Below are positions 38,222-46,677 of a stretch of 64,000 bases of DNA, piece after piece (within the stretch, counting starts at the first letter, position 1; each line of letters begins with the position of its first letter). The notes beneath the pieces are model-generated. The model was not told where the DNA came from and searched no databases. It saw only the letters and a program-made list of their open reading frames with translations. The position numbers and the translations under genes were made by a program. The stretch covers positions 186,001 through 250,000 of the forward strand of contig NZ_JAAZTS010000002.1 in NCBI RefSeq assembly GCF_019239235.1. Direction: 5' to 3'. The DNA is from Caecibacteroides pullorum (lineage in GTDB: Bacteria; Bacteroidota; Bacteroidia; Bacteroidales; Bacteroidaceae).

Positions 38222-39916
38222 TCAATAGGCTTGTTCGTGCACGCCTGCCACGGCGCGGCCGCTGGGGTCGTTCAGGTTGCGGAACGAGGCGTCCCAGGCC
38301 AGGGCTTCGGCGGTGGAGCAGGCCACGCTGGGCACGCTGGGCACGCTCCGGGCGGCCGACGCGCTGGGGAAGTGTTCTTCGAAGATGCTGCGGTAGTAGT
38401 ATTCTTCCTTGTTCTGCGGCGGGTTGATGGGGAAGCGCTCGGCGGCATGGGCCATTTGTTCGTCGCTGACGGCGGCAGCGGTCACGGCCTTCAGCGTGTC
38501 GATCCACGAGTAGCCCACGCCGTCGGAGAACTGTTCCTTCTGGCGCCACGCCACGGCCTCGGGCAGCAGCGGGGCGAAGGCTTCGCGGACGATTTTCTTT
38601 TCGATGGTATGTCCGGGACACATCTTGGCCGCCGGGTTCAGGCGCATGGCGACGTCGAGGAATTCCTTGTCGAGGAAGGGGACGCGGCCTTCGACGCCCC
38701 AGGCCGAAAGGCTCTTGTTGGCGCGCAGGCAGTCGTAGAGGTGGAGCTTGGAGAGCTTGCGGACGGTCTCTTCGTGGAAAGCCTGTGCATTGGGGGCTTT
38801 ATGGAAGTAGAGGTAGCCGCCGAACACCTCGTCCGCCCCTTCACCGCTGAGCACCATCTTGATGCCCATCGACTTGATGACGCGTGCCAGCAGGTACATC
38901 GGCGTGGAGGCGCGCACGGTGGTGACGTCGTAGGTCTCGATGTAGTAGATGACGTCGCGGATGGCGTCCAGCCCCTCCTGGATGGTGTAGTGGATTTCGT
39001 GGTGGACGGTGCCGATGTGCTCGGCAACGAGGCGGGCTTTTTCCAGGTCGGGCGCGCCCTTCAGGCCCACGGCGAAGGAGTGGAGCTGGGGCCACCAGGC
39101 GGCCTGCTGTCCGTCGGTCTCAATGCGGCGGTCGGCGTAAAGCTTGGCCACGGCGGAGATGACGGACGAGTCCAGCCCGCCGGAGAGCAGCACGCCGTAG
39201 GGCACGTCGCTCATCAGCTGGCGGCGCACGGCGGCTTCGAGGGCGGTGCGCACGTCGGCCACCTGTGCCTGCCAGGCTTCGTCGGCGGGCAGCGAGGCGT
39301 AGCGGTCGCGCACGGCGTCGTAGTCCGTCCAGTCGCGGCGGTACCAGCGGCGCATCTTGCCCTCGCGGCTCCAGTAGTAGTGGCCGGGCAGGAAGGGCTC
39401 GTACTCGTCGCACAGGCCTTCGAGGGCTTTCAGCTCGCTGGCGCAGTAGAGGGTGCCGTCGGCGTCGCGCCCTATATAAAGGGGTATGACGCCGATGGGG
39501 TCGCGGGCGATGAGGAACTCGTCGCGCTCCTCGTCGTAGAGGGCGAAGGCGAAGATGCCGCTCAGGCGTTCGATGAAGTCCGTGCCGTAGCGACGGTAGA
39601 GGGCGAGGATGACCTCGCAGTCGCTGCCCGTCTGGAACTGGTATTCGCCGGCGAAGTCGGCGCGCAGGTCGCGGTGGTTGTAGATTTCGCCGTTGACGGC
39701 CAGCACCTGCCGGCGGTCGGGCGAGTAGAGGGGCTGGCCGCCGCTTTGCGGGTCGACGATGGACAGGCGTTCGTGGGCCAGGATGGCGGAGCCGCCACAG
39801 TAGATGCCGCTCCAGTCGGGGCCGCGGTGGCGGATGCGTTTGGCCATGGTGAGGGCTTTCTGCCTCAGTTCAGGGGTTTGCTCTTTGATGTTGAAGATGC
39901 AGGCTATTCCACACAT
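38222..39916 (-). CDS. asnB: Asparagine synthetase B (glutamine-hydrolysing), 564 aa
   Basis: Makes asparagine from aspartate, ATP and glutamine. The N-terminal nucleophile is Cys2 (MCGIACIFNIKEQ), followed by RIRHRGPDWSGIY and AILAHERLSIVDPQSGGQPL. The ATP-pyrophosphatase domain carries VLLSGGLDSSVISAVAKLYA and LSGEGADEVFGGYLYFHKAP. Length is normal for AsnB. It follows gltD on the same strand, separated by a 378-bp region with a 42-bp tandem array. Confidence 0.95.
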   Translation of the reverse strand: MCGIACIFNIKEQTPELRQKALTMAKRIRHRGPDWSGIYCGGSAILAHERLSIVDPQSGGQPLYSPDRRQVLAVNGEIYNHRDLRADFAGEYQFQTGSDCEVILALYRRYGTDFIERLSGIFAFALYDEERDEFLIARDPIGVIPLYIGRDADGTLYCASELKALEGLCDEYEPFLPGHYYWSREGKMRRWYRRDWTDYDAVRDRYASLPADEAWQAQVADVRTALEAAVRRQLMSDVPYGVLLSGGLDSSVISAVAKLYADRRIETDGQQAAWWPQLHSFAVGLKGAPDLEKARLVAEHIGTVHHEIHYTIQEGLDAIRDVIYYIETYDVTTVRASTPMYLLARVIKSMGIKMVLSGEGADEVFGGYLYFHKAPNAQAFHEETVRKLSKLHLYDCLRANKSLSAWGVEGRVPFLDKEFLDVAMRLNPAAKMCPGHTIEKKIVREAFAPLLPEAVAWRQKEQFSDGVGYSWIDTLKAVTAAAVSDEQMAHAAERFPINPPQNKEEYYYRSIFEEHFPSASAARSVPSVPSVACSTAEALAWDASFRNLNDPSGRAVAGVHEQAY

Positions 39917-40027
39917 AATGTCTTGATGGTTTATAAGGAAGCTCCTGCTCCGATTTCCTTTCCGGGGATGAGGAGAGCGAGCTTCGGGTGTAACTTATTG
40001 TTTTTCAGGTTTGCCAACGATCGTTGG
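39917..40027. other. Leader region of asnB
   Basis: This stretch between the asnB ATG and the 42-bp array contains no gene. I see no clear TAnnTTTG box on the minus strand; the array may have displaced the promoter or asnB is read from gltB-gltD. Confidence 0.35.
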
Positions 40028-40279
40028 CGAGTCTCCGCAGGGCTTCGGCAGTCGGCCTCACCGGTGTGGCAGGTTTCCGCAGGGCTTCGGCGGTGTGCCT
40101 CACCGGTGTGGCGGGTTTCCGCAGGGCTTCGGCGGCGTGCCTCACCGGTGTGGCAGGTTTCCGCAGGGCTTCGGCGACGAGCCTCACCGGTGAGGCTGGT
40201 TTCCGCAGGGCTTCGGCGGTGTGCCTCACCGGTGAGGCTGGGTTTCGCAGGGCTTCGGCGATGTGCCTCACCGGTGTTG
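40028..40279. repeat. Tandem array, 42-bp period, 6 units
   Basis: CCGCAGGGCTTCGG (one unit reads TCGCAGGGCTTCGG) recurs at 40035, 40077, 40119, 40161, 40203 and 40245, exactly every 42 bp. Each unit also holds a CTCACCGGTGTG or CTCACCGGTGAG palindromic core. The array begins 16 bp after the gltD stop and precedes asnB on the minus strand. The period is 2 x 21, like the 21-bp arrays elsewhere. All six frames are kept open by repetition, but no gene is supported. Confidence 0.9.
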
Positions 40280-40294
40280 CCCGCTGCCGGCGGC

Positions 40295-41638
40295 TCATTT
40301 TGCGTTCAGCATCCGGTCGATGTCTGCGGCGGCGCGACGGCCGGCGGCGATGCACTTCACCACGAGGCTGGGGCCTGTAGCAGCGTCGCCCGCCACGACG
40401 GCGTTCTGCGGCAGCTGGGGCAGTTGCGGCTTCAGGAAGCCCATGGCGAGCAGCACGAGGTCGGCCTGGATGACCTCCTTCCGTCCGGTGGGTTTCATCA
40501 CGGGGCGTCCGCCGTCGGGCGCGGGCAGCCACTCCACTTCTTCCACCTCGACGCCGGTGACGCGGCCGTTCCGTCCGATAAACCGGTTGGAGTTCAGGCT
40601 CCAGCGGCGGGTGCAGCCCTCTTCGTGGCTGGAGCTGGTCTTCAGCACTACGGGCCACTGCGGCCAGGGGGTGGCGGGGTTGTGGCCCACGGGCGGCTGG
40701 GGCATGATTTCTATCTGTGTCACGCTCAGGGCGCCCTGTCGGTGGGCGGTGCCGATGCAGTCGCTGCCCGTGTCGCCGCCGCCGATGACCAGGACGTGCT
40801 TGCCGCGGGCGGTGATGCGCTCTTTCGCGTCGAACGTCTGTCCGGCCAGGACGCGGTTCTGCTGCGCCAGCATCTCCATGGCGAAGTGGATGCCCGCGAG
40901 CTCGCGTCCGGGGATAGCGAGGTCGCGCGCCTGCGGCGTGCCGGTGCAGACGGCGTAGGCGTCGAAGCCTTCGGGCAGGCGGGCGAGGTCTATCTCGCTG
41001 CCGGTCTGGAATGCGATGCCCTCGGCCTCCATGATGCGCAGGCGGCGGTCGATGATGTTCTTGCCCAGCTTGAAGTTCGGTATGCCGTAGCGCAGCAGTC
41101 CGCCCGGCTGCTCGTCGCGTTCGAAGACGGTCACTTCGTAGCCGCGGCGGTTCAGTTGGTTGGCGGCGGCCAGTCCGGCGGGGCCCGAGCCGACGACGGC
41201 TACGCGGCGCCCGTTGCGTTCGTATTGCTGCGGCCGGATGTATCCTTCGCGGAAGGCGGCTTCGATGATGGCGGCCTCGTCCTCACGGATGGTGACGGGG
41301 GCGTCGAACGAGAGCTTCAGCACGCACGACTTCTCGCACAGGGCGGGGCAGATGCGGCCCGTGAATTCGGGGAAGTCGTTCGTGCGGCTCAGGATATCGT
41401 AGGCTTTCTGCCATTCGCCCTTGCACAGGGCATCCTGGAATTCGGGCGGGCGGTTGCCCAGCGGGCAGGCCCAGTGGCAGAAGGGCACGCCGCAGTCCAT
41501 GCAGCGGCTGGCCTGCAGCTTGCGTTCGCTGGTATTTAGTGTCTGTTCTACTTCGCTATAGTCGTTTATACGTTCGTGTATCGGTCTGTATCCCGCTTCC
41601 TGGCGCGGGATGGTGAGAAAAGCTTTGGGGGTTCCCAT
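40295..41638 (-). CDS. gltD: Glutamate synthase small subunit, 447 aa
   Basis: Carries electrons from NAD(P)H to the large subunit. N-terminal Fe-S cysteines: CMDCGVPFCHWACPLGN and GRICPALCEKSCVL. FAD site VAVVGSGPAGLAAANQLNRR and NADPH site VLVIGGGDTGSDCIGTAHRQ. The C-terminal FAD contact reads ALPQLPQNAVVAGDAATGPS-like residues near GDAATG. Length is normal. It follows gltB by 30 bp, with an ATTGAGAATT-type repeat in the gap. Confidence 0.94.
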   Translation of the reverse strand: MGTPKAFLTIPRQEAGYRPIHERINDYSEVEQTLNTSERKLQASRCMDCGVPFCHWACPLGNRPPEFQDALCKGEWQKAYDILSRTNDFPEFTGRICPALCEKSCVLKLSFDAPVTIREDEAAIIEAAFREGYIRPQQYERNGRRVAVVGSGPAGLAAANQLNRRGYEVTVFERDEQPGGLLRYGIPNFKLGKNIIDRRLRIMEAEGIAFQTGSEIDLARLPEGFDAYAVCTGTPQARDLAIPGRELAGIHFAMEMLAQQNRVLAGQTFDAKERITARGKHVLVIGGGDTGSDCIGTAHRQGALSVTQIEIMPQPPVGHNPATPWPQWPVVLKTSSSHEEGCTRRWSLNSNRFIGRNGRVTGVEVEEVEWLPAPDGGRPVMKPTGRKEVIQADLVLLAMGFLKPQLPQLPQNAVVAGDAATGPSLVVKCIAAGRRAAADIDRMLNAK

Positions 41639-41639
41639 A

Positions 41640-41670
41640 TGATAATTGATAATTAAGAATTGAGAATTTT
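41640..41670. repeat. ATTCTCAATT-family repeat between gltD and gltB
   Basis: The 30-bp gap reads as degenerate GATAATTGATAATT and AAGAATTGAGAATT units. The same family occurs at 49415-49450 inside carA and at 57886-57955. These look like dispersed Bacteroides intergenic repeats. Confidence 0.55.
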
Positions 41671-44600
41671 AATAATCTCTCTGCACCTCCGCAATCTTCT
41701 GTTGCAGTTTGCGCATCTGTTCCTCGGCCAGTACCTTCTTGTACTCGATGGGCGTCACCTGAATGAATTCTTCTACATAGCGCGGCCAGTTGTCGAGCAT
41801 GGTGCGAGCCAGTGTGGAGCCGGTGTAGAGGTAGTGCTGGCGGATGAGTTCGTGCAGCTCCTTGCGGGCGGTGGAGTCTTCGAGCAGCGAGAGTTCCACC
41901 ATGTCCATGTTGCAGAAGTAGTCGAACGTGCCGTGCGGGTCCCACACGTAGGCCACACCGCCACTCATACCCGCAGCAAAGTTGCGGCCCGTCTGTCCCA
42001 GTACAACGACACGACCTCCGGTCATGTACTCACAGCAGTGGTCGCCCACGCCCTCGACGACCGCGATGGCACCCGAGTTGCGCACGGCGAAGCGTTCGCC
42101 CGCTCGTCCGTTGATGTAGACCTCGCCGCTGGTGGCACCATAGAGCAGGGTATTGCCCACGATAGTATTCTGTTCGGCGGCAAAGTTGCTGCGTACAGGT
42201 GGCAGCACGGCGATGTGTCCGCCACTCAGGCCCTTGCCCAAGTAGTCGTTGGCCTCGCCCTCCAGCTTGAAACTGATGCCGCGGGCCAGAAATGCTCCGA
42301 AGCTCTGTCCGGCCGAACCCTTGAACTTCACGCTGATGGTACCGTCGGGCAGGCCGTCATTTCCATATCGGGTGGCTACGGCTCCCGAAAGCATGGCACC
42401 TACAGCGCGGTCGGTGTTGCCGATGGCGTACTCCAGCGACACTTCGCGGCGGCTTTCCAGAGCGGGCGTGGCGGCTGCCAGCATCTCCACGTCCTTCACG
42501 TGGGCGATGTCGTGCTTCTGTTCGGTACAATGGTGCAGGGCGGCGTTGCTATCCATACGGCATAGCATGCGGCTGAAATCCAGCAGGCTGGCTTTCGTGC
42601 CTTTGGCAACAGGATGCAGTTCGATGAGGTCGGTACGGCCCACGATATCCTCCAGACGGGTGAAGCCAATATCAGCCAGATACTCGCGTACTTCCTGTGC
42701 CAGGAAGCGGAAGTAATTTACCACGTATTTATAGTGTCCGCGGAAATGGGCCCGCAGCTTGGGGTCTTGGGTCGCTACGCCCACGGGGCAGGTGTTCGAG
42801 TGGCATTTGCGCATCATCACGCAGCCCAGCACGATGAGGGCGGTAGTACCGAAGGCGAACTCCTCGGCGCCCAGTAGCGCCATGCTGATGATGTCGCGGC
42901 CGGTCTTCAGTTGGCCGTCGGTCTGGAGGCGTACCTGTCCGCGCAGGCCGTTCAGCACCAGTGTTTGCTGTGTTTCGCTCAGGCCTATTTCCGGCGAGAT
43001 TCCCGCATAGCGGATGGACGAGGCCGGCGATGCGCCCGTACCTCCCTCGGCACCCGAGATGACGATGAGGTCGGCCTTCGCCTTGGCCACACCGGCGGCG
43101 ATGGTGCCTACACCACTTTCGGCTACCAGTTTTACACTGATGGCAGCGCGCGGGTTCACGTTCTTCAGGTCGAAGATGAGCTGTGCCAGGTCTTCGATGG
43201 AATAGATATCGTGGTGGGGCGGCGGCGAGATGAGCGAGATGCCCGGGATGGAGTGGCGCGTGCGGGCAATGATCTCGTCCACCTTGAAGCCTGGCAGTTG
43301 TCCGCCTTCGCCCGGCTTGGCACCCTGGGCCACCTTGATCTGTATCTCCTCGGCGTTTACCAGATATTCCGCCGTCACGCCGAAACGTCCCGAAGCTACC
43401 TGCTTCGTCTTGCTGGAGAGGCTGATACCGTCCACCGTGTCGTGGAAGCGTGCGTTGTCTTCACCACCTTCGCCCGTGTTGCTGCGTGCGCCCAGTTCGT
43501 TCATGGCCAGTGCCAGTGCTTCGTGTGCCTCCTTGCTGATGGCGCCGAACGAGATGGCACCCGTGACGAAATGTTTCACGATGCTTTCTACCGGCTCCAC
43601 CTGTTCGATGTCAATCGGGTTGCGGCGGAAGCCGAAGAAGTCGCGCAGGAAGATGGGGCTCTGCTTTTCGTCCACCGCACGGGTAAATTCCTTGAATTTC
43701 TTGTAGCTGCCTGTGCGGGTGGCCAATTGCAGGGTGCTGATAGTTTCCGGATTCCAGGCGTGGTGTTCTCCGTCTTTGCGGTAGGACATTTGTCCGATAT
43801 AGGGCAGGAGCGGGTCTGTCGTTTCGGGCACGAAGCCGTTGTCGTGGAAGGTGATGTAGTCTTTGGCAATCTCTTCCAGACGGATGCCGCCGATGGTAGA
43901 GGTGGAGGTACCGAAGTAGCCCTTGAGCAGTTCCTCGCTCAGACCCACTGCCTCGAATATCTTGGCGCCGCGGTAAGAGCGGATGGTGCTGATACCCATC
44001 TTGCTCATAATCTTGTAGAGCCCCTTGCAGACGGCCTTGATGTAGTTCTTCTCTGCCGTTTCATAGTTCATCTGTACCTCGCCCTTCTTCACCAGGTCGT
44101 CCAGTACGGCGTAGGCCATGTAGGGGCAGATGGCACTGGCACCGTAGCCCAGCAGCAGGGCGGCGTGCATCACTTCGCGAATTTCGCCGCTCTCCACGAT
44201 AAGAGCTGTCTGTACGCGCTTCTGCACACTGATGAGGTGATGGTGTACGGCGCTGATGGCCAGCAGTGAGGGGATGGCTGCCTGCCGGGCGTCGATGCCG
44301 CGGTCTGACAGGATGATATAGTTGGCTCCGTCTGTCACGGCCTGTTCGGCAGCCTTGCACAGGCGGTCGAGAGCTTCCTGCAGGCCCGCCTTGCCACGTG
44401 CGGCCTCGAAAAGCATAGGCAGCTTTACGGTGTTGAAGCCTTTGTAGCGGATGTTACAGAGGATATCCAGCTGCGTATTGTTCAGGATGGGGTGGGGCAG
44501 GCGCACCATCTTGCAGTGCGTCTCGTTGGGCAGCAGGATGTTCATGCCTACGGCACCGATGTACTCCGTGAGCGACATCACCAGTTCCTCGCGGATGGGG

Positions 44601-46207
44601 TCGATGGGAGGGTTTGTCACTTGGGCAAACTGCTGGCGGAAGTAGTTGAACAGCAGTTGTGGCTGGTCGCTCAACACAGCTAGCGGCGTGTCGTTACCCA
44701 TGGAGGCTGTAGGCTCCACGCCGTTGCTGCACATGGGCACGAGGATACGCTCCACGTCTTCGCGGGTATAGCCGAAAGCGCGCAGACGCCGGTTGTAGTC
44801 GTCCACGGTATTGGCTACCTTGCGTCCGCTCTTCAGGGCGTCCAGTTCGATACGGTTGGCCGAAAGCCATTGACGATAGGGCTTGGCGGCTGCCAATTGT
44901 TCCTTCAGCTCGCCGTCGTAATAGATGCGTCCCTCCTCGGTGTCCACCATTAGAATTTTGCCCGGTTGAAGCCGTCCCTTTTCCTTGATCTTTTCGGCTT
45001 CGAAGCTGATGACGCCCGCTTCGCTGGCCACCACCATCATGCCGTCGTGCGTGATGAGGTAACGGGCGGGGCGCAGACCGTTGCGGTCCAGCATACCGCC
45101 GGCATACCGTCCGTCGCTGAAGAGCAGGGCGGCCGGACCGTCCCATGGCTCCATCAGGATGGAGTGGTATTCGTAGAAGGCCTTCAGGTCTTCACTGATG
45201 GGGTTCTTGTCGTTGAACGATTCGGGCACCAGCATCGCCATGGCGTGTGGCAGGCTCAGGCCGGACATGACGAAGAATTCCAGTACGTTGTCCAGCGAGG
45301 CCGAGTCGCTCATGTCCGGCTGGACAATGGGGCGGATATCTTTCACGTTGCCCAGTGTAGGGGTAGAAAGTACGCTTTCGCGGGCTTCCATCCATCCGCG
45401 GTTGCCGCGGATGGTGTTGATTTCGCCGTTGTGCGCCAGCAGGCGGAAGGGCTGTGCCAGACTCCATGTAGGGAAGGTGTTCGTGCTGAAACGCGAGTGG
45501 ACGATGGCCAGTCCGCTGGTGAAGTAGGGCTGTGTCAGGTCGCTGAAGTATGTCCTCACCTGGGTAGACGACAGCATACCTTTATATATAATGGTGCGGC
45601 TGGACAGGGACACGATGTAGAAATCCTTTTGGTGTACGCGCTGCTCTATCTTCTTGCGGATGATGTAGAGTGTGCGTTCCAGGTTCTCCGTGTGTCCGGC
45701 TCCGGTGATGAATACCTGCTTGATGTCCGGTTCCGTCTCGCGTGCACTCTGTCCCAGAATATCCGAGTTGACGGGGACCGCACGCAGGTGCATCAGGGTG
45801 AGCCCTTCCCGTTCTATTTCTTCAATGACGATGCTCAGGATATGTTCCTGTTCCTTCGGATCTTTGGGCAAGAAAATGAGTCCTGTACCATATTTACCTT
45901 TTTCAGGTACCGGGATGCCTTGCAGCAGGATGAATTCGTGTGGAATCTGTACCATGACACCTGCACCGTCGCCCGTCTTGTTGTCGGCGCCTTCAGCTCC
46001 GCGGTGTTTCATGTTCTCCAGTACTCGCAGGGCGGAGTCCACCAGTTCGTGCGACTTGCTTCCGTTCAGGTTCACAATCATTCCCACGCCGCAGGCATCG
46101 TGCTCGTGCGCGGGGTCATAGAGTCCTTCCTTTCGCCTGTCCGTTTTGTCGCAAATTTGGCTTGATAATTTTCCTCTCTGCTTTTTAATACTCATTTCAT
46201 CTTTCAT
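41669..46207 (-). CDS. gltB: Glutamate synthase large subunit, 1512 aa
   Basis: Transfers amide nitrogen of glutamine to 2-oxoglutarate, giving two glutamates. The N-terminal glutaminase domain uses Cys39 (HDACGVGMIVNLNG) after a short propeptide. The central domain leads to the FMN synthase domain (PGEGGQLPGFKVDEIIARTR, SPPPHHDIYSIEDLAQLIFD) and 3Fe-4S cysteines CVMMRKCHSNTCPVG. The C-terminal beta-helix domain has ISGGHIAVLPP-type repeats (GKGLSGGHIAVLP, MTGGRVVVLG, MSGGVAYVWD). Met5 (46195) is an alternative start. Confidence 0.96.
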   Translation of the reverse strand: MKDEMSIKKQRGKLSSQICDKTDRRKEGLYDPAHEHDACGVGMIVNLNGSKSHELVDSALRVLENMKHRGAEGADNKTGDGAGVMVQIPHEFILLQGIPVPEKGKYGTGLIFLPKDPKEQEHILSIVIEEIEREGLTLMHLRAVPVNSDILGQSARETEPDIKQVFITGAGHTENLERTLYIIRKKIEQRVHQKDFYIVSLSSRTIIYKGMLSSTQVRTYFSDLTQPYFTSGLAIVHSRFSTNTFPTWSLAQPFRLLAHNGEINTIRGNRGWMEARESVLSTPTLGNVKDIRPIVQPDMSDSASLDNVLEFFVMSGLSLPHAMAMLVPESFNDKNPISEDLKAFYEYHSILMEPWDGPAALLFSDGRYAGGMLDRNGLRPARYLITHDGMMVVASEAGVISFEAEKIKEKGRLQPGKILMVDTEEGRIYYDGELKEQLAAAKPYRQWLSANRIELDALKSGRKVANTVDDYNRRLRAFGYTREDVERILVPMCSNGVEPTASMGNDTPLAVLSDQPQLLFNYFRQQFAQVTNPPIDPIREELVMSLTEYIGAVGMNILLPNETHCKMVRLPHPILNNTQLDILCNIRYKGFNTVKLPMLFEAARGKAGLQEALDRLCKAAEQAVTDGANYIILSDRGIDARQAAIPSLLAISAVHHHLISVQKRVQTALIVESGEIREVMHAALLLGYGASAICPYMAYAVLDDLVKKGEVQMNYETAEKNYIKAVCKGLYKIMSKMGISTIRSYRGAKIFEAVGLSEELLKGYFGTSTSTIGGIRLEEIAKDYITFHDNGFVPETTDPLLPYIGQMSYRKDGEHHAWNPETISTLQLATRTGSYKKFKEFTRAVDEKQSPIFLRDFFGFRRNPIDIEQVEPVESIVKHFVTGAISFGAISKEAHEALALAMNELGARSNTGEGGEDNARFHDTVDGISLSSKTKQVASGRFGVTAEYLVNAEEIQIKVAQGAKPGEGGQLPGFKVDEIIARTRHSIPGISLISPPPHHDIYSIEDLAQLIFDLKNVNPRAAISVKLVAESGVGTIAAGVAKAKADLIVISGAEGGTGASPASSIRYAGISPEIGLSETQQTLVLNGLRGQVRLQTDGQLKTGRDIISMALLGAEEFAFGTTALIVLGCVMMRKCHSNTCPVGVATQDPKLRAHFRGHYKYVVNYFRFLAQEVREYLADIGFTRLEDIVGRTDLIELHPVAKGTKASLLDFSRMLCRMDSNAALHHCTEQKHDIAHVKDVEMLAAATPALESRREVSLEYAIGNTDRAVGAMLSGAVATRYGNDGLPDGTISVKFKGSAGQSFGAFLARGISFKLEGEANDYLGKGLSGGHIAVLPPVRSNFAAEQNTIVGNTLLYGATSGEVYINGRAGERFAVRNSGAIAVVEGVGDHCCEYMTGGRVVVLGQTGRNFAAGMSGGVAYVWDPHGTFDYFCNMDMVELSLLEDSTARKELHELIRQHYLYTGSTLARTMLDNWPRYVEEFIQVTPIEYKKVLAEEQMRKLQQKIAEVQRDY

Positions 46208-46247
46208 ATTTCTTCTTTTATTGATGTTTTTGTGTTAAAGTGTAATG

Positions 46248-46255
46248 CAAAGGTA
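46248..46255 (-). promoter_or_regulatory. Promoter -7 box for gltB-gltD
   Basis: Plus-strand CAAAGGTA reads TACCTTTG on the minus strand, about 40 bp upstream of the gltB ATG. Confidence 0.6.
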
Positions 46256-46520
46256 TGAATTATCTTTCTGTTTGTTCTTTCTATCTTTCATTTTCTGATA
46301 GGAATTTTTAGATATATTCATGTGGGGTGATAGAATAAAACCTAGATAGTTTATTTTTGTTTTAGATTGTAATATATAAGTCTTTATATCTGTTATATTG
46401 TTATTTTGCTCCCTTCCTGTAAAATTTATCCAAATGAAGCATTATGACGCTAAATTCGTTGTTTTATGTTATTGTGATAAATAAATTATATAAATAATGA
46501 CATAATGATATTTTTATTCC
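46256..46520. other. AT-rich divergent intergenic region, gltB / amidotransferase
   Basis: The 470-bp gap between the two divergent genes is strongly AT-rich and holds no supported gene or tandem array. It has a -7 box at each end (46248-46255 and 46521-46528). Its size would leave room for nitrogen-responsive regulator sites, but I cannot recognise one. Confidence 0.4.
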
Positions 46521-46528
46521 TAAATTTG
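46521..46528 (+). promoter_or_regulatory. Promoter -7 box for the amidotransferase-carAB unit
   Basis: TAAATTTG matches TAnnTTTG and precedes the amidotransferase ATG (46678) with a leader of about 140 nt. Confidence 0.55.
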
Positions 46529-46677
46529 CAGCTGAAATAAGGAGCGTACTGAACTATGGAGCTTGCAAGGGAAAAAAGTTATAGCATTGGCGACTTAAAA
46601 TGATACAGGTCTCAGTAAAATTACCGATATTTGCATCCGAATTCAGGAAAAGACAACAGAACAATCCAGATAGCGAT

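Noticed and set aside
40028..40279. CRISPR array
   Set aside because: Units are directly abutting with no unique spacers, and no cas genes are present.
38138..41539. 1133-codon plus-strand frame across asnB, the 42-bp array and gltD
   Set aside because: It is a shadow of two clear minus-strand enzymes, kept open by the 42-bp repeats, whose period is a multiple of three.
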